Source: Euclidia mi (taxonomy: Eukaryota; Arthropoda; Insecta; Lepidoptera; Erebidae). Taken from it: a stretch of DNA of 64,000 bases. A program made the translations under genes and the position numbers. The notes beneath the pieces are model-generated. The model worked only from the letters and a program-made list of their open reading frames with translations. It was not told the origin of the DNA and ran no database searches. Location of the stretch: NCBI GenBank assembly GCA_944739405.2, contig OX123190.2:60345805-60409804 (forward strand), written 5' to 3'. Positions 32,613-42,720 of this stretch are shown here, in pieces. Numbering within the stretch: position 1 is the first letter of the stretch; every line of letters starts with the position of its first letter.

Positions 32613-33211
32613 TGTTTGAAATAGAATTAGTTTTTATTATAAGTCAAATCGATTAGATCGATTGAGTAACATTTTGTTTAGTCTATTGAAAATTTCTGAC
32701 AATGGTCACACTGAACTGTCACTTCCGTTCGCGCCTTGAAAAATTAACTCGCCGGTTGTCGTCTCGTACGTAAAATATCGCCCTTTGAATTAACGCGAAT
32801 TGAATTAAATTGAGTAAACCGTCTTAAATGCCGCCTGATCTAGTGCTGGCAACGGTAAATTGATTGTGAACTATTGATTGACATTTCTGAAAATTGTGAA
32901 TCCGGTATCGTGTCCACGTGCCAACGTGTCCTGAAAACGTCGCGTTTGCAGCTAGCTAAGTATAAGATACTTCATTCATTTATTTTGGCCAATATACTTA
33001 TATGAATGTGTCTAATTTAGCTCAAGCCTGACATCAGCAAAGATAGCGGGTAAGTGAAATATAATATTGATATTGATTGATTTCAATTCATCACTGTGCA
33101 ACGCAGTGCATTGTGTCTGGATAATTGTCTATCGTGGTCAGGTAGATGTATTACATCTTCCACTGCGCACTTCTGATACACCTTCCTGCCTGGCTACGGT
33201 AATTCTAGACA
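32613..33211 (+). repeat. 5' LTR of element C
   Basis: Starts TGTTTGAAATAG, ends TTCTAGACA; same length as the 3' copy. Differences from it lie near 32759, 32850, 32886-32895, 32909-32910, 33000 and 33122. No obvious TATA box. Confidence 0.93.
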
Positions 33212-33217
33212 TAATTT

Positions 33218-33235
33218 TGGTAGCAGAGCGTGGTT
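33218..33235 (+). promoter_or_regulatory. Primer-binding site candidate of element C
   Basis: TGGTAGCAGAGCGTGGTT lies six bases after the 5' LTR. The TGG start fits the CCA end of a tRNA; primer identity not assigned. Confidence 0.6.
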
Positions 33236-33960
33236 GAAATTTAGCCGCTGTTGCATTACTGAGTATAAACTCAGATTGGTATGAGCTTGTATCTTATCAC
33301 CTTGTAGACAGTATTGCAGTGTTTGTCAGGTCAGTTATTGTCTAAAATACATAATATTTAATTGTATAAGTTGACCTAGATAATTTGAAACACATTGTCA
33401 CATAACCTCAATCAGTAATTGTGGATTTGTATTGTTGAAAAATCTAACTTAAATTTGTTGTTGCATTAATAAGTCAGTTTGTTTGGATACATAACAGCTG
33501 TATGTATCAATAAATTTAGTAAATTTAGTTTATTGCATATATTCATTAACATTGTAATAATCAAATTTGACCTTGCATAGATGGGCGGGTCACATTGATA
33601 AATCAACTTGATAAACCCTTGTTTTGTTGTAATATACGGATAATATTGTTAGGTAACACATATTCTGTGTGTACTTACAGTTGTATATATCATAAATAAC
33701 ACAGTTAGTCTGTCTGTTGCAAATAATTAATTAATTAAGTTGAAGTTTCAACTTTATTAATTTGTTATAAGTTATAACTTTAGATAACTTTTGTGTTTGT
33801 TTCAATATACTGAAACCTTTAATTTTGTTGGGCAGTAAATACCTGTCACTTGCCTGCACTTGCAGTAAACAGGCTAATACTTTGTTGGTTTCAAAGAATT
33901 AAGAAAAATTAAGTTTTGATTGTTAATATTGTTTAACGCTTGTCCGGGCTCTTTTGAATT
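33236..33960 (+). other. Leader of element C
   Basis: AT-rich untranslated leader between primer site and gag; no small ORF with a recognisable motif. Confidence 0.6.
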
Positions 33961-35621
33961 TTGATTATTTCAGCTATCAAGGACTTGCGTGCGGCTGCTG
34001 GTGCTATTGCATCAGATTTGCGCTGGTTTGCCTCGGCCAGTGCTTTAGTGAACCGGCCTGATCGCCAGCAGGCCTTACTTCAAAGGTACGAGCGGATCGA
34101 TGATCGCCTGGCAAGTGTGGAACAGCAGTTCCGCACTTTCAGCACTTGCTGTCTTGAAGTGTCAGTCAGTGATTTCACCGCTGACCAGCGAAATAAGGTC
34201 AGCGAAGACTATGCCCAGGTCTTAGACCTGTATGATGCTGTCTCCAATAGTGCGAGACAACTAGTTGCCGATAGGGAAGGGCAACCCGGCCTGAAGCAGG
34301 AGCTTCCTAGGTCAGCACCGGGGCTGGTGAGTAGGCTCCCTACTTTAGACCTCCCCCATTTTGATGGCTGCCTAGGAAGCTACCTGGGCTTCATTAATTT
34401 GTTCGACAGCCTGGTCAATGATAGGGCTGACCTTCGGCCAGCACAAAAATTGGCATACTTAATGTCGGTTCTGGATGGGGAGGCTAAGGGCCTCATCCAG
34501 CATCTGCCCGTGTCTGATGAGGCGTACCGTCTGGTACGCCTTAGGTCCCGAGCCGTCTGGCTCGGGACCTAATCACCCGTAGGTACCATAATAAGCGTGG
34601 CCTCGCCGACACGCACATCGAGCAGATTTTGGGTTTGCCGACGCTCACCCGGGTCTCTGGGTTGCGCACCCAACTTTTGAACCCGCTTTTGGTGGCCATC
34701 AACGCACTTAAGTGCCTTGACCTGCCCGTGGACCAATGGTCCTATCTATTGGTGCACATTGTGCTGAAGAAGCTGCCTGCCGACCTGAGGTCGCGTTTTG
34801 AACAGCGCTTTGGTGGGGATAGCGCGACCCATCTGCCCCCCTTTGCTGACCTGGAGAGGTTCCTGGAGGATGAGTGCCGGGTCTTGGACAACTCCGGTGG
34901 TGCCACGCCGGCTAAGACGCAGCTGCCCAAGGTCAAGGAGCAGGCTCGCGGTCACACCCGAGCCAATGTTGACCGGCGCCCTCCTCGCTTTGCGGCCACG
35001 CAGAGCCCAACGGAGTGCTCCTACTGCAAGGTCACGGGGCACAGAACGGCCAGTTGTAGGGCATTCTTGGACCTACATGTCGCCTCTCGTAGGCGCATCG
35101 CGAATGCCCGCCGCCTTTGCTTCTCTTGTTTGGGGTCCCACTACCAGCGAGACTGCCCAAACTCTCGCCCCTGTCCTCACTGTGGAGGACAGCATTTGGA
35201 CATTCTCTGTATGAATGCCAGAGAGGTTGGCCGCTTGTCCAACCAGCCGATGCCGCGCACGGGCGGGTGTTTTGAAGGTGGCAGCCGAGGCTCACCGGCG
35301 CGTAGCCGAGAGTCGCCTCGCTCAATTGATCGCCACTCACCCCGCTTGGAGAACCGTAGCGTGCGCACGCCTCCTCTCTCTCGCGCATCTGAATGTGCTG
35401 TTCAGCGTCACCAGCACCATGACTGCTGCCCCAGGTATTCCCCTCCTTTGGCGGAGCGTCCCCGCCTTGACTCGCGCCCACCTCGTTTTGGGCGGGTGCG
35501 TCACTATGACCCCCCACAGATGGCGCGCGGATCGAGTCATCGCGCCTTTGAGGACTTCAAGCCGCACCCCCATTTTGACTTGCCTGGTCCTGGCCAACGG
35601 TCGCCACCCAGGCAACAATAG
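33961..35621 (+). pseudogene. gag: gag of element C, frameshifted
   Basis: First part 33961-34572: coiled-coil-like N-terminus, then BEL gag core (PTLDLPHFDGCLGSYLGF, LSVLDGEAKGLIQHL-like segment). An inserted pair of palindromes at 34520-34571 shifts the frame. The second part (34572 onward, frame 34629-35621) continues with HNKRGLADTHIEQILGL, then zinc clusters near 35015-35215 (CSYCKVTGHRTASC, CFSCLGSHYQRDC, CPHCGGQH) and an arginine/serine/proline-rich tail. No certain ATG: the 33961 codon is TTG, so the real start may lie upstream or be lost. Ends at TAG 35619-35621, in phase with the protease. Confidence 0.85.
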
Positions 35622-36960
35622 GTCATTGACCCCTGCCCTATAACGCCAACCTCCCCCATTGACACCGTTATCCTACCAACGGTTGCTGTTAGGGTCTGGG
35701 GACCCACGGGGACCTCTGTTGTTGTCCGTATTATATTGGACACAGGTTCACAAGGTTGCATTGTTTCCACTTATTTGGTAGGGCAGGTTAAATTAAATAT
35801 GGGTTCTTTTCCAAATTGTATATAGGGCATAGGGGACGTAGCCTCTAATGTTGAAGGGCAAGTTAAGGGTTTGTTTGACCCTGTTGAATCTTCACACCCG
35901 AGGATTAGAACCTCGGCTATTGTGCTGAAGAATATTTTGGGCATGCATCCACAGAAACAGCTACCTGCTGCTGTGGTGAATTTGACATCGTGATTGGAAC
36001 TGGCAGACCCCAAATTTGACACACCAGGACAAATCGACTTGTTGATTGGCTCTGATGTCCTCGGTGGAATTTTGATTGGTGGGAAACGGTTCTTGGTGCC
36101 AAATGGTTTGACTGCCATCCCGACCATATTTGGATTTGCTTTGATGGGTCCTGTACCTAGGGACCCCCCTCCACCCGAACTTGATAATTTGTTGGCTGTA
36201 GGCTCTGCTCTCTCTGATGCAGTTCAGAGGTTTTGGGAAGTAGGAGAGCCCCCTCAAGCTGCCCGTTTGAATCCAGAACATGAGAAGTGCGAGCTGTTCT
36301 TCCAGAACAACACTGGTCGACTCCGTTCTGGTCGGATTATTACGATGCTACCCTTCCTGTCTGTTCGGCCTCCGCTTGGTGAGTCACGACCTTTAGCCGA
36401 AAAGAGATTGTTGGCTATGGAGCGTCGCATGGGTCGTGATCCGGAGCTCAGACAGAAGTATATTGAGTTCATGAGAGAATATGAACAGTTGGGACACATG
36501 TCTGTGTCAAATTTGGATTGGCGTTCGGTGGAGCACTACTTTCTCCCGCATCATGCGGTATTGAAGCCATCGACTGGCAAGCTGCGCACAGTGTTTGATG
36601 GTTCTGCGCAGACTTCAACAGGCGTATCCTTGAACCAGTGCTTGCATTCTGGTCCCAAGTTGGTCAAGGACCTTTGTGACGTCATCACCAGCTTCCGACG
36701 ACATCAGGTTGTCTTTGTGGCCGACATAAAAATGATGTTCAGGCAGACGATTATCCACCCTGATGACCGTCGCTTCCAGCTGATCCTTTGGAGAGAGTCT
36801 CCTCGTGATCCCATGGTCGTCTACAAGCTCAATACTAATACGTACGGGTTAAGGTCAAGTCCCTACTTGGCAATACGTTCTCTTTGGGAGCTCGCAGACC
36901 GCGAAGGCTTACGTTTCCCACGAGCCTCCGCCATCTTGAAAGACGATATTACGTCGATGA
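35622..36960 (+). pseudogene. pol: Protease and RT of element C, with stops
   Basis: Same phase as gag after the TAG. Aspartic protease with ILDTGSQGCIV near 35732-35764; stops at TAG 35824-35826 and TGA 35991-35993. RT region from 36270: RRMGRDPELRQKYIEFMREY, HYFLPHHAVLK, LRTVFDGSAQTSTGVSLN, FVADIKMMFRQ, TYGLRSSPYLAIRSL. This ends with a frameshift at about 36940-36960 just before the catalytic box, which continues in the next frame. Confidence 0.9.
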
Positions 36961-39508
36961 CATTTGTTCAGGCGCCTCCACAGCGGACGAGGCGATCCTC
37001 TTGCGGGACGAATTGATAGGTATTTTGGCCTCCGCTGGTTATGAGTTGCGCAAATGGATTTCCAACTCACCAGCGCTTTTGGAAGGCTTGCCAGAGGATC
37101 ATCAGCAAGATCCACATCTATTTGAGATTGTTGACAACCCCGCCATGATGGCTGTTCTCGGCGTTCAGTACAGACCAGTCCAAGACATCTTTACGTATAA
37201 CGTAGACCTGAAATTGCCTTGCTCTTGGACTAAACGTCTTGTATTGTCTACTGTCGCCAGCACCTTTGATCCGAACGGTTAGATCTGTCCAATTATATTT
37301 TGGGCAAAATGCTTCTTGCAGAAGCTTTGGACAGCAGGACTGACCTGGGACGAACCTCTACACGGCACTCTTGTTGAGGAATGGACCTCGTTTGTATCCT
37401 CACTTCCTGCCGTCAACGAGATCTCCTTGCCTCGTCCCATCCTTCCTCCCGGGAAGTACAAGGCCACCCTTCACGGGTTTTGTGACGCCTCGGAACGTGG
37501 TCACGCGGCCGTGGTGTACTTGCGCACAGTCAGTGCCTCAGGTCAGGTGAGAGTCTCCCTGATCATGGCGAAGAGCAAGGTAGCACCCCTTCGGACATCT
37601 TTGACCATTCTGAAATTGGAGCTCTCGGGAGCAGCCCTACTTGTACGCTTATTGAACCACGTGTCCAGTACTTTGGGTAAAAGCATTTGTATTAATGGGA
37701 CCTACGCCTGGACAGACAGCCAAATTGTTCTTTGTTGGTTGAAGGCTTCTGTCCACACCTTGGAGGTATTTGTCGCTAATCGCGTTTCCCAAATCCAGAA
37801 ATCCGAAGTCAAACTTGTTTGGAGACACGTGCCAGGTGAGCTCAACCCCGCTGATTGTGCCTCGCGCGGATGCTTGACGCCTAGTTTGATAGGTCATTCG
37901 CTGTGGTGGGGTCCGGAATGTTTGAGTCGACCAGAAATTGATTGGCCTCAAACGCCAGTTTTGAATACTTCTAATTTGCCGGGTCTACGAACACTCGCTC
38001 TTAAAAAGGTGGAATGCGCCTTCGACCCCGATTTTTTGTTGAATCGTTACAGCTCCCTTGACAAGTTGTTAGGTGTTACTGCTTGGATAAAGCGTTTTGT
38101 TTTTAACTTTAGGCACCCACAACAGAAACGACTGACACCGTTTATCTCACCACAGGAAAGACAGGAGTCCCTCACCTTTTGGGTTCGTTCTGTGCAATTG
38201 GCGCATTTTGAAAAGGAGATTGCTATCCTTAAATCAGGGAGATCGAAATTGTCGGGAGCTGTCTCTAAATTGAACCCCTTTTTGGACGATACGGGTCTCT
38301 TGCGCGTTGGAGGGCGTCTCAAGAACGCCAACCTCCCTTACGGAGCACGTCACCCCCTTTTGTTACCTAAGGACGGTCATTTGGTACGCTTGTTGGTAAC
38401 TGACCGTCACCTTAAAAATTCGCATGCTGGTTGTAATGCGCTCTTGGCCATTTTGCAACGCGAATTTTGGATTTTGTCTGCCCGAAGAATTATTCGGAGT
38501 GTAGTCTTTTGCTGCATCCCTTGCTATAAGCTCAAGGCTTCTACCATGCAGTCCTTGATGGGAGACTTACCGGCAGATCGCGTAACTGAGAGCAGGACGT
38601 TTGACGGTGTTGGCACGGACTTCGCAGGTCCCTTTTTGGTGAAAACGTCGACACTTCGAAACAGCAAGACTGTTAAGGCCTACTTGTGTGTTTTTGTTTG
38701 TCTCTCCACAAAGGCCGTACACTTAGAACTGGTCTCCTCGCTTACGACCGAGGCGTTTGTAGCCACATTTGACAGATTTGTATCCCGCAGAGGGATGCCT
38801 TCCTTGATCCGTTCTGACTGCGGCACTAACTTCAAGGGCACCTATAATTATTTGAATGATGTTGTTAATTTCCTTGAAACCAACAAAGCTGATATAGGTG
38901 ATAGGCTTGCCCGACGTGGGATAAATTGGTTGTTTTCTCCACCAAATTGTCCACACTGGGGTGGTATATTTGAGGCCGCCGTAAAATCGGCCAAAACACA
39001 CTTGCGCAGGACAATCGGTGAATCTGTCCTTACATTTGAGGAACTCGCAACTGTGTTTTGTAAGATTGAGGCCGTTTTGAACTCTCGGCCATTGTGCCCG
39101 ATCTCCTCAGATCCGAATGATTTGGAGGCCCTTTCGCCGGGCCATTTTTTGATTGGTCGCCCACTTGTCGCCTTGCCAGAGTACCCCTATATTGATACGA
39201 GACCTGGTCGTCTCTCGCGTTTTGAATTGGTACGCCAGATTACTCAGAGCTTTTGGAAACGCTGGAATTTGGAATATTTGCACATACTCCAGCAACGCGT
39301 TATGTGGACCGACAAGACCGATCCACCCAAGATTGGAGACCTCGTTTTGATCAAGGAGGCTAACCTTCCGCCACTCAGATGGCGCAGGGGGCGCATCCTT
39401 CATTTGGTAACTGGGGCTGATGGAGTTCCCCGATTCGCTGAGGTCTTGGTGGACGGTTCGATTCTGAGGAGAGCGGTTGCAACATTGTCACGTCTACCAA
39501 CCGATTAG
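36884..39508 (+). pseudogene. pol: RT catalytic box, RNase H and integrase of element C
   Basis: The second pol frame contains RRYYVDDICSGAST (catalytic YVDD intact, about 36947-36960), then BEL connection sequence, a stop TAG at 37280-37282, and a 730-codon continuation in the same phase. That part holds RNase H (HGFCDASERGHAAVVYL; AWTDSQIVLCWL; VPGELNPADCASRG), the integrase zinc module (HAGCNALLAILQREFWILSA, CIPCYKLKA), DDE core (VGTDFAGPF; RSDCGTNFKGTY; GGIFEAAVKSAKTHL) and the BEL C-terminal domain (FWKRWNLEYLHILQQR). It ends TAG 39506-39508, 31 bp before the LTR. Confidence 0.92.
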
Positions 39509-39539
39509 CGGACCGGTAGGCCAGTCCGGGGCGGGTGGA

Positions 39540-40138
39540 TGTTTGAAATAGAATTAGTTTTTATTATAAGTCAAATCGATTAGATCGATTGAGTAACATT
39601 TTGTTTAGTCTATTGAAAATTTCTGACAATGGTCACACTGAACTGTCACTTCCGTTCGCGCCTTGAAAAATTAACTCGCCGGTTGTAGTCTCGTACGTAA
39701 AATATCGCCCTTTGAATTAACGCGAATTGAATTAAATTGAGTAAACCGTCTTAAATGCCGCCTGATCTAGTGCTGGCAACGATAAATTGATTGTGAACTA
39801 TTGATTGACATTTGTGAAGATTGTGAATCCGGTATCGACTCCACGTGCCAACGTGTCCTGAAAACGTCGCGTTTGCAGCTAGCTAAGTATAAGATACTTC
39901 ATTCATTTATTTTGGCCAATATACTTGTATGAATGTGTCTAATTTAGCTCAAGCCTGACATCAGCAAAGATAGCGGGTAAGTGAAATATAATATTGATAT
40001 TGATTGATTTCAATTCATCACTGTGCAACGCAGTGCATTGTGTCTGGATCATTGTCTATCGTGGTCAGGTAGATGTATTACATCTTCCACTGCGCACTTC
40101 TGATACACCTTCCTGCCTGGCTACGGTAATTCTAGACA
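39540..40138 (+). repeat. 3' LTR of element C
   Basis: 599 bp, about 98.7 percent identical to 32613-33211 by eye. Preceded by the purine-rich tract GGGGCGGGTGGA expected at this position. Confidence 0.93.
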
Positions 40139-40301
40139 TACACTATGGTGCCTAACTATTTGTTACAAACCGTAGAAGACTTTCCCTTCCTTCTCTCTAT
40201 ATGCCGTCTTAGCTTGGACAGTAGCGGACTCATAGACCTAACGCAGTTAGTCGGATTTTCCTTGTTAGCCACGTTAAATCCTCTCCTAAGGCGGGCGGTA
40301 T
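40139..40301 (+). other. End of element B pol, 3' UTR and polypurine tract
   Basis: TACAC is the right target duplication of element C. Read on from the left flank, B's frame ends at TAA 40151-40153. A 3' UTR follows, with AAGGCGGGCGG just before the LTR as candidate polypurine tract. Confidence 0.75.
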
Positions 40302-41027
40302 TGACCGGTACCTACCGAGTGTACGTCATAATACCGTCCATACGCTCGGCCAATCAGAGAAGGCCATCGTCCGCGCTCGTAAGTTTTGCCTATATTTGGT
40401 AATGCGCCGACACGAACTGATGGAGGGCCCGGTATATAAAGGGGCCGACAGAGAGGCCGGCACCGCTACTCTACACTAACCTACTACCGCTACTAAATTC
40501 TATACCGCTATATCTATAATTATACTACTTCATACGTGTATCCTGGTCCCAGCTGTGGGTAAGTTACTACATTTACTGCGTTAGCGTACTGCCCATCTCT
40601 CTACCTGCTAGCTGAGGCCAGCTGACGCCGCCTGCCTGACTCTATTGGTTGTGGCTCTCCTAATGCTGCTTTCCTTCAGGTTCCAGGTTCACCTTAAGAC
40701 TTCGGCTACGCACCTAGACCGCTACACCTGCTGCATCGCCTTCGGCGTCACCTCTGCCGAAGAGTCTGGCCTGCCCTGCTCATCGCACTCAGACCACCGG
40801 CGCCTGCCAGCTGAACCAACGGCCTGCGAGGATCTGCCCGCTACGCGCAGCCTTCGAGCAGCCTGCCTACACACTACCGGAGGGAACAGCATGGGAGACT
40901 GCAGCCCTTAGTGTTCAGGCCAGTGTCGTGTTGTTGGTCGGTCATACTCGGCATAGGAAGTGAGAAAATACTCGGCAATAAACGCATCTAGACCGTTTAC
41001 TGCGTTTTACTACCAGAACCCGTTACA
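40302..41027 (+). repeat. 3' LTR of element B
   Basis: Starts TGACCGGTACC and ends GTTACA. Matches the solo LTR at 19516-20236 throughout, with small indels. TATA box TATATAAA at 40433-40440; AATAAA near 40977. The exact 3' end is ambiguous between GTTA and GTTACA because the two copies diverge there. Confidence 0.85.
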
Positions 41028-42720
41028 GGATCTAAAGTGTTCCAGAGGGATCTGTCTGTTGGGCAAAAACAGCTGAAAAAGTTGAAGACGGAGGATGGCA
41101 GAATCGTATCGTCCAAGCCTGAGCTCTTGGAGGAGATCGAAAGGTTCTATGGACAGCTATACACGACAACGCAACAACCCGCAAGTACTCCAGCGTCAGA
41201 CCCTAGAGCTGGATTGACCCGACACTATACCGAAGATATCCCGGACGTCAGCATGCACGAGATTAGTGTGGCTCTCAAACAGCTCAAAAACAACAAGGCG
41301 CCGGGTGATGACGGAATTACGAGCGAGCTTCTGAAGGCTGGCGGTGCACCCGCTAGAGAAGCCCTTCGGAAGCTATTTAATTCCGTCATACTCGAGGGTA
41401 AAACGCCACAGGCGTGGCACAGAGGTGTGGTGGTGCTTTTCTTTAAGAAAGGGGATAAAACCCTCTTAAAGAACTACAGACCCATCACACTTCTGAGCCA
41501 CGTCTACAAGCTGTTTTCGAGGGTCATCACGAATCGTCTCGAGAGCAAGCTAGACGACTTCCAGCTTCACGAACAAGCCGGTTTTCGTAAAGGCTATAGT
41601 ACCATAGACCACATACATACGCTGCGGCAGGTTATACAGAAGTTCGAGGAGTATAACCAGCCCCTATGCTTGGCGTTTGTGGACTATGAGAAAGCCTTCG
41701 ATTCGATCGAAACCTGGGCGGTGCTACAGTCTCTCCAACGGTGCCGGATTGACTACCGATATATCGAAGTGCTGAAGTGTTTGTATGAAAACGCCACTAT
41801 GTCAGTCCGTCTCCAGGACCAGAGTTCGAAACCTATTCAACTCCAGCGAGGAGTGAGACAGGTGGATGTCATATCCCCGAAACTGTTTACCACTGCGCTG
41901 GAGGATGTTTTCAAGCTTCTGGACAGGAATGGACTTGGCATCAACATCAACGGCGATTACATCACTCACCTTCGATTCGCAGGCACAATGCTCGATGGCC
42001 TCTGTAGAGAGAACAAGCAGGTCTTAAGATGAACATGGACAAGACGAAAATCATGTCGAACGTCCATGTTGTACCTGCTCCTATTCAGGTTGAGAACTCT
42101 ACGCTCGAAGTTGTCGACAAGTATATCTACCTGGATCAAGTAGTCCAATTAGGTAGGTCCAACTTCGAGAAGGAGGTCAATCGTCGAATCCAACTCGGTT
42201 GGGCAGCGTTCGGGAAGCTACGACATATCTTCTCGTCCGATATCCCGCAGTGTCTCAAGACGAAAGTCTTTGACCAGTGTGTGTTGCCAGTGATGACTTA
42301 CGGATCAGAGAAGTGGTCGCTCACTATGGGCCTTATCAGAAGGCTCAAGGTCACTCAGAGGGCGATGGAGAGAGCTATGCTTGGAGTTTCCCTGCGAGAT
42401 CGAATCAGAAATGAGGAGATCCGCAGTAGAACCAAAGTCGCCGACATAGCTCTCCGGATAGCCCAGCTGAAGTGGCAGTGGGCAGGGCACATAGCTCGAA
42501 GAACCGATGGCCGTTGGGGCAGAAAGGTTCTGGAGTGGCGGCCACGTACCGGACGACGCAGCAGAGGTAGGACCCCCGCAATGTGGACCGACGATCTCGT
42601 CAAGATCGCGGGAGGCGGTTGGATGCGGTCGGCTCAAGACCGGTCTGTGTGGAGAACCTTGGGGGAGGCTTATGTCCAGCGGTGGACATCGTTTGGCTGA
42701 TATGATTATGATGATGATGA
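41028..42720 (+). pseudogene. RTE-clade LINE, reverse transcriptase part
   Basis: Frame 41037-42032 contains VSMHEISVALKQLKNNKAPG, FFKKGDKTLLKNYRPITLLS, HEQAGFRKGYSTIDHIHTLR and AFVDYEKAFDSIE, all typical of RTE-type RT, which copies element RNA at nicked DNA. At the catalytic box the product reads THLRFAGTMLDGL: the double aspartate and following residues are deleted. A frameshift at about 42025 leads into 42029-42700 (NMDKTKIMSNVHV, YIYLDQVVQL, TYGSEKWSLT, QLKWQWAGHIARRTDGRWG, MWTDDLVKIAGGGWMRSAQD). The 3' end is an ATGATG repeat. The endonuclease is missing (5' truncation). Confidence 0.9.

Larger units (their letters stand above)
32613..40138 (+). mobile_element. BEL/Pao LTR retrotransposon (element C), structurally complete
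   Basis: 7526 bp: 599-bp LTRs (32613-33211, 39540-40138) of TG...CA form, primer site candidate at 33218, gag, protease, RT, RNase H, integrase, purine-rich tract (about 39525-39539), and 5-bp duplication TACAC. It is nested in the end of element B's pol. By eye the LTRs differ at about 8 of 599 positions. The coding region has four stops and two frameshifts, so it is inactive. Confidence 0.95.
28515..41027 (+). mobile_element. Ty3/gypsy retrotransposon B, 5' truncated, split by element C
   Basis: Gag (28620-29378) and pol (29396-32612) are followed by a nested BEL element (32613-40138), then the last codons of pol (40139-40153), a 3' UTR with a purine-rich tract (about 40288-40300) and a 3' LTR (40302-41027). 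There is no 5' LTR next to gag; the same-family LTR at 19.5 kb sits in element A and is best read as a separate solo LTR. Two in-frame stops and two frameshifts are visible in pol. Confidence 0.85.

Noticed and set aside
35032..35618. Minus-strand frames of 93-161 codons
   Set aside because: Shadows of the zinc-knuckle part of element C gag.
19516..41027. One 21-kb LTR element with LTRs at 19.5 and 40.3 kb
   Set aside because: Element A's own gag and pol directly follow the first LTR and A's own leader precedes it. Element B's gag starts only at 28.6 kb and is a different lineage. A solo LTR fits better.
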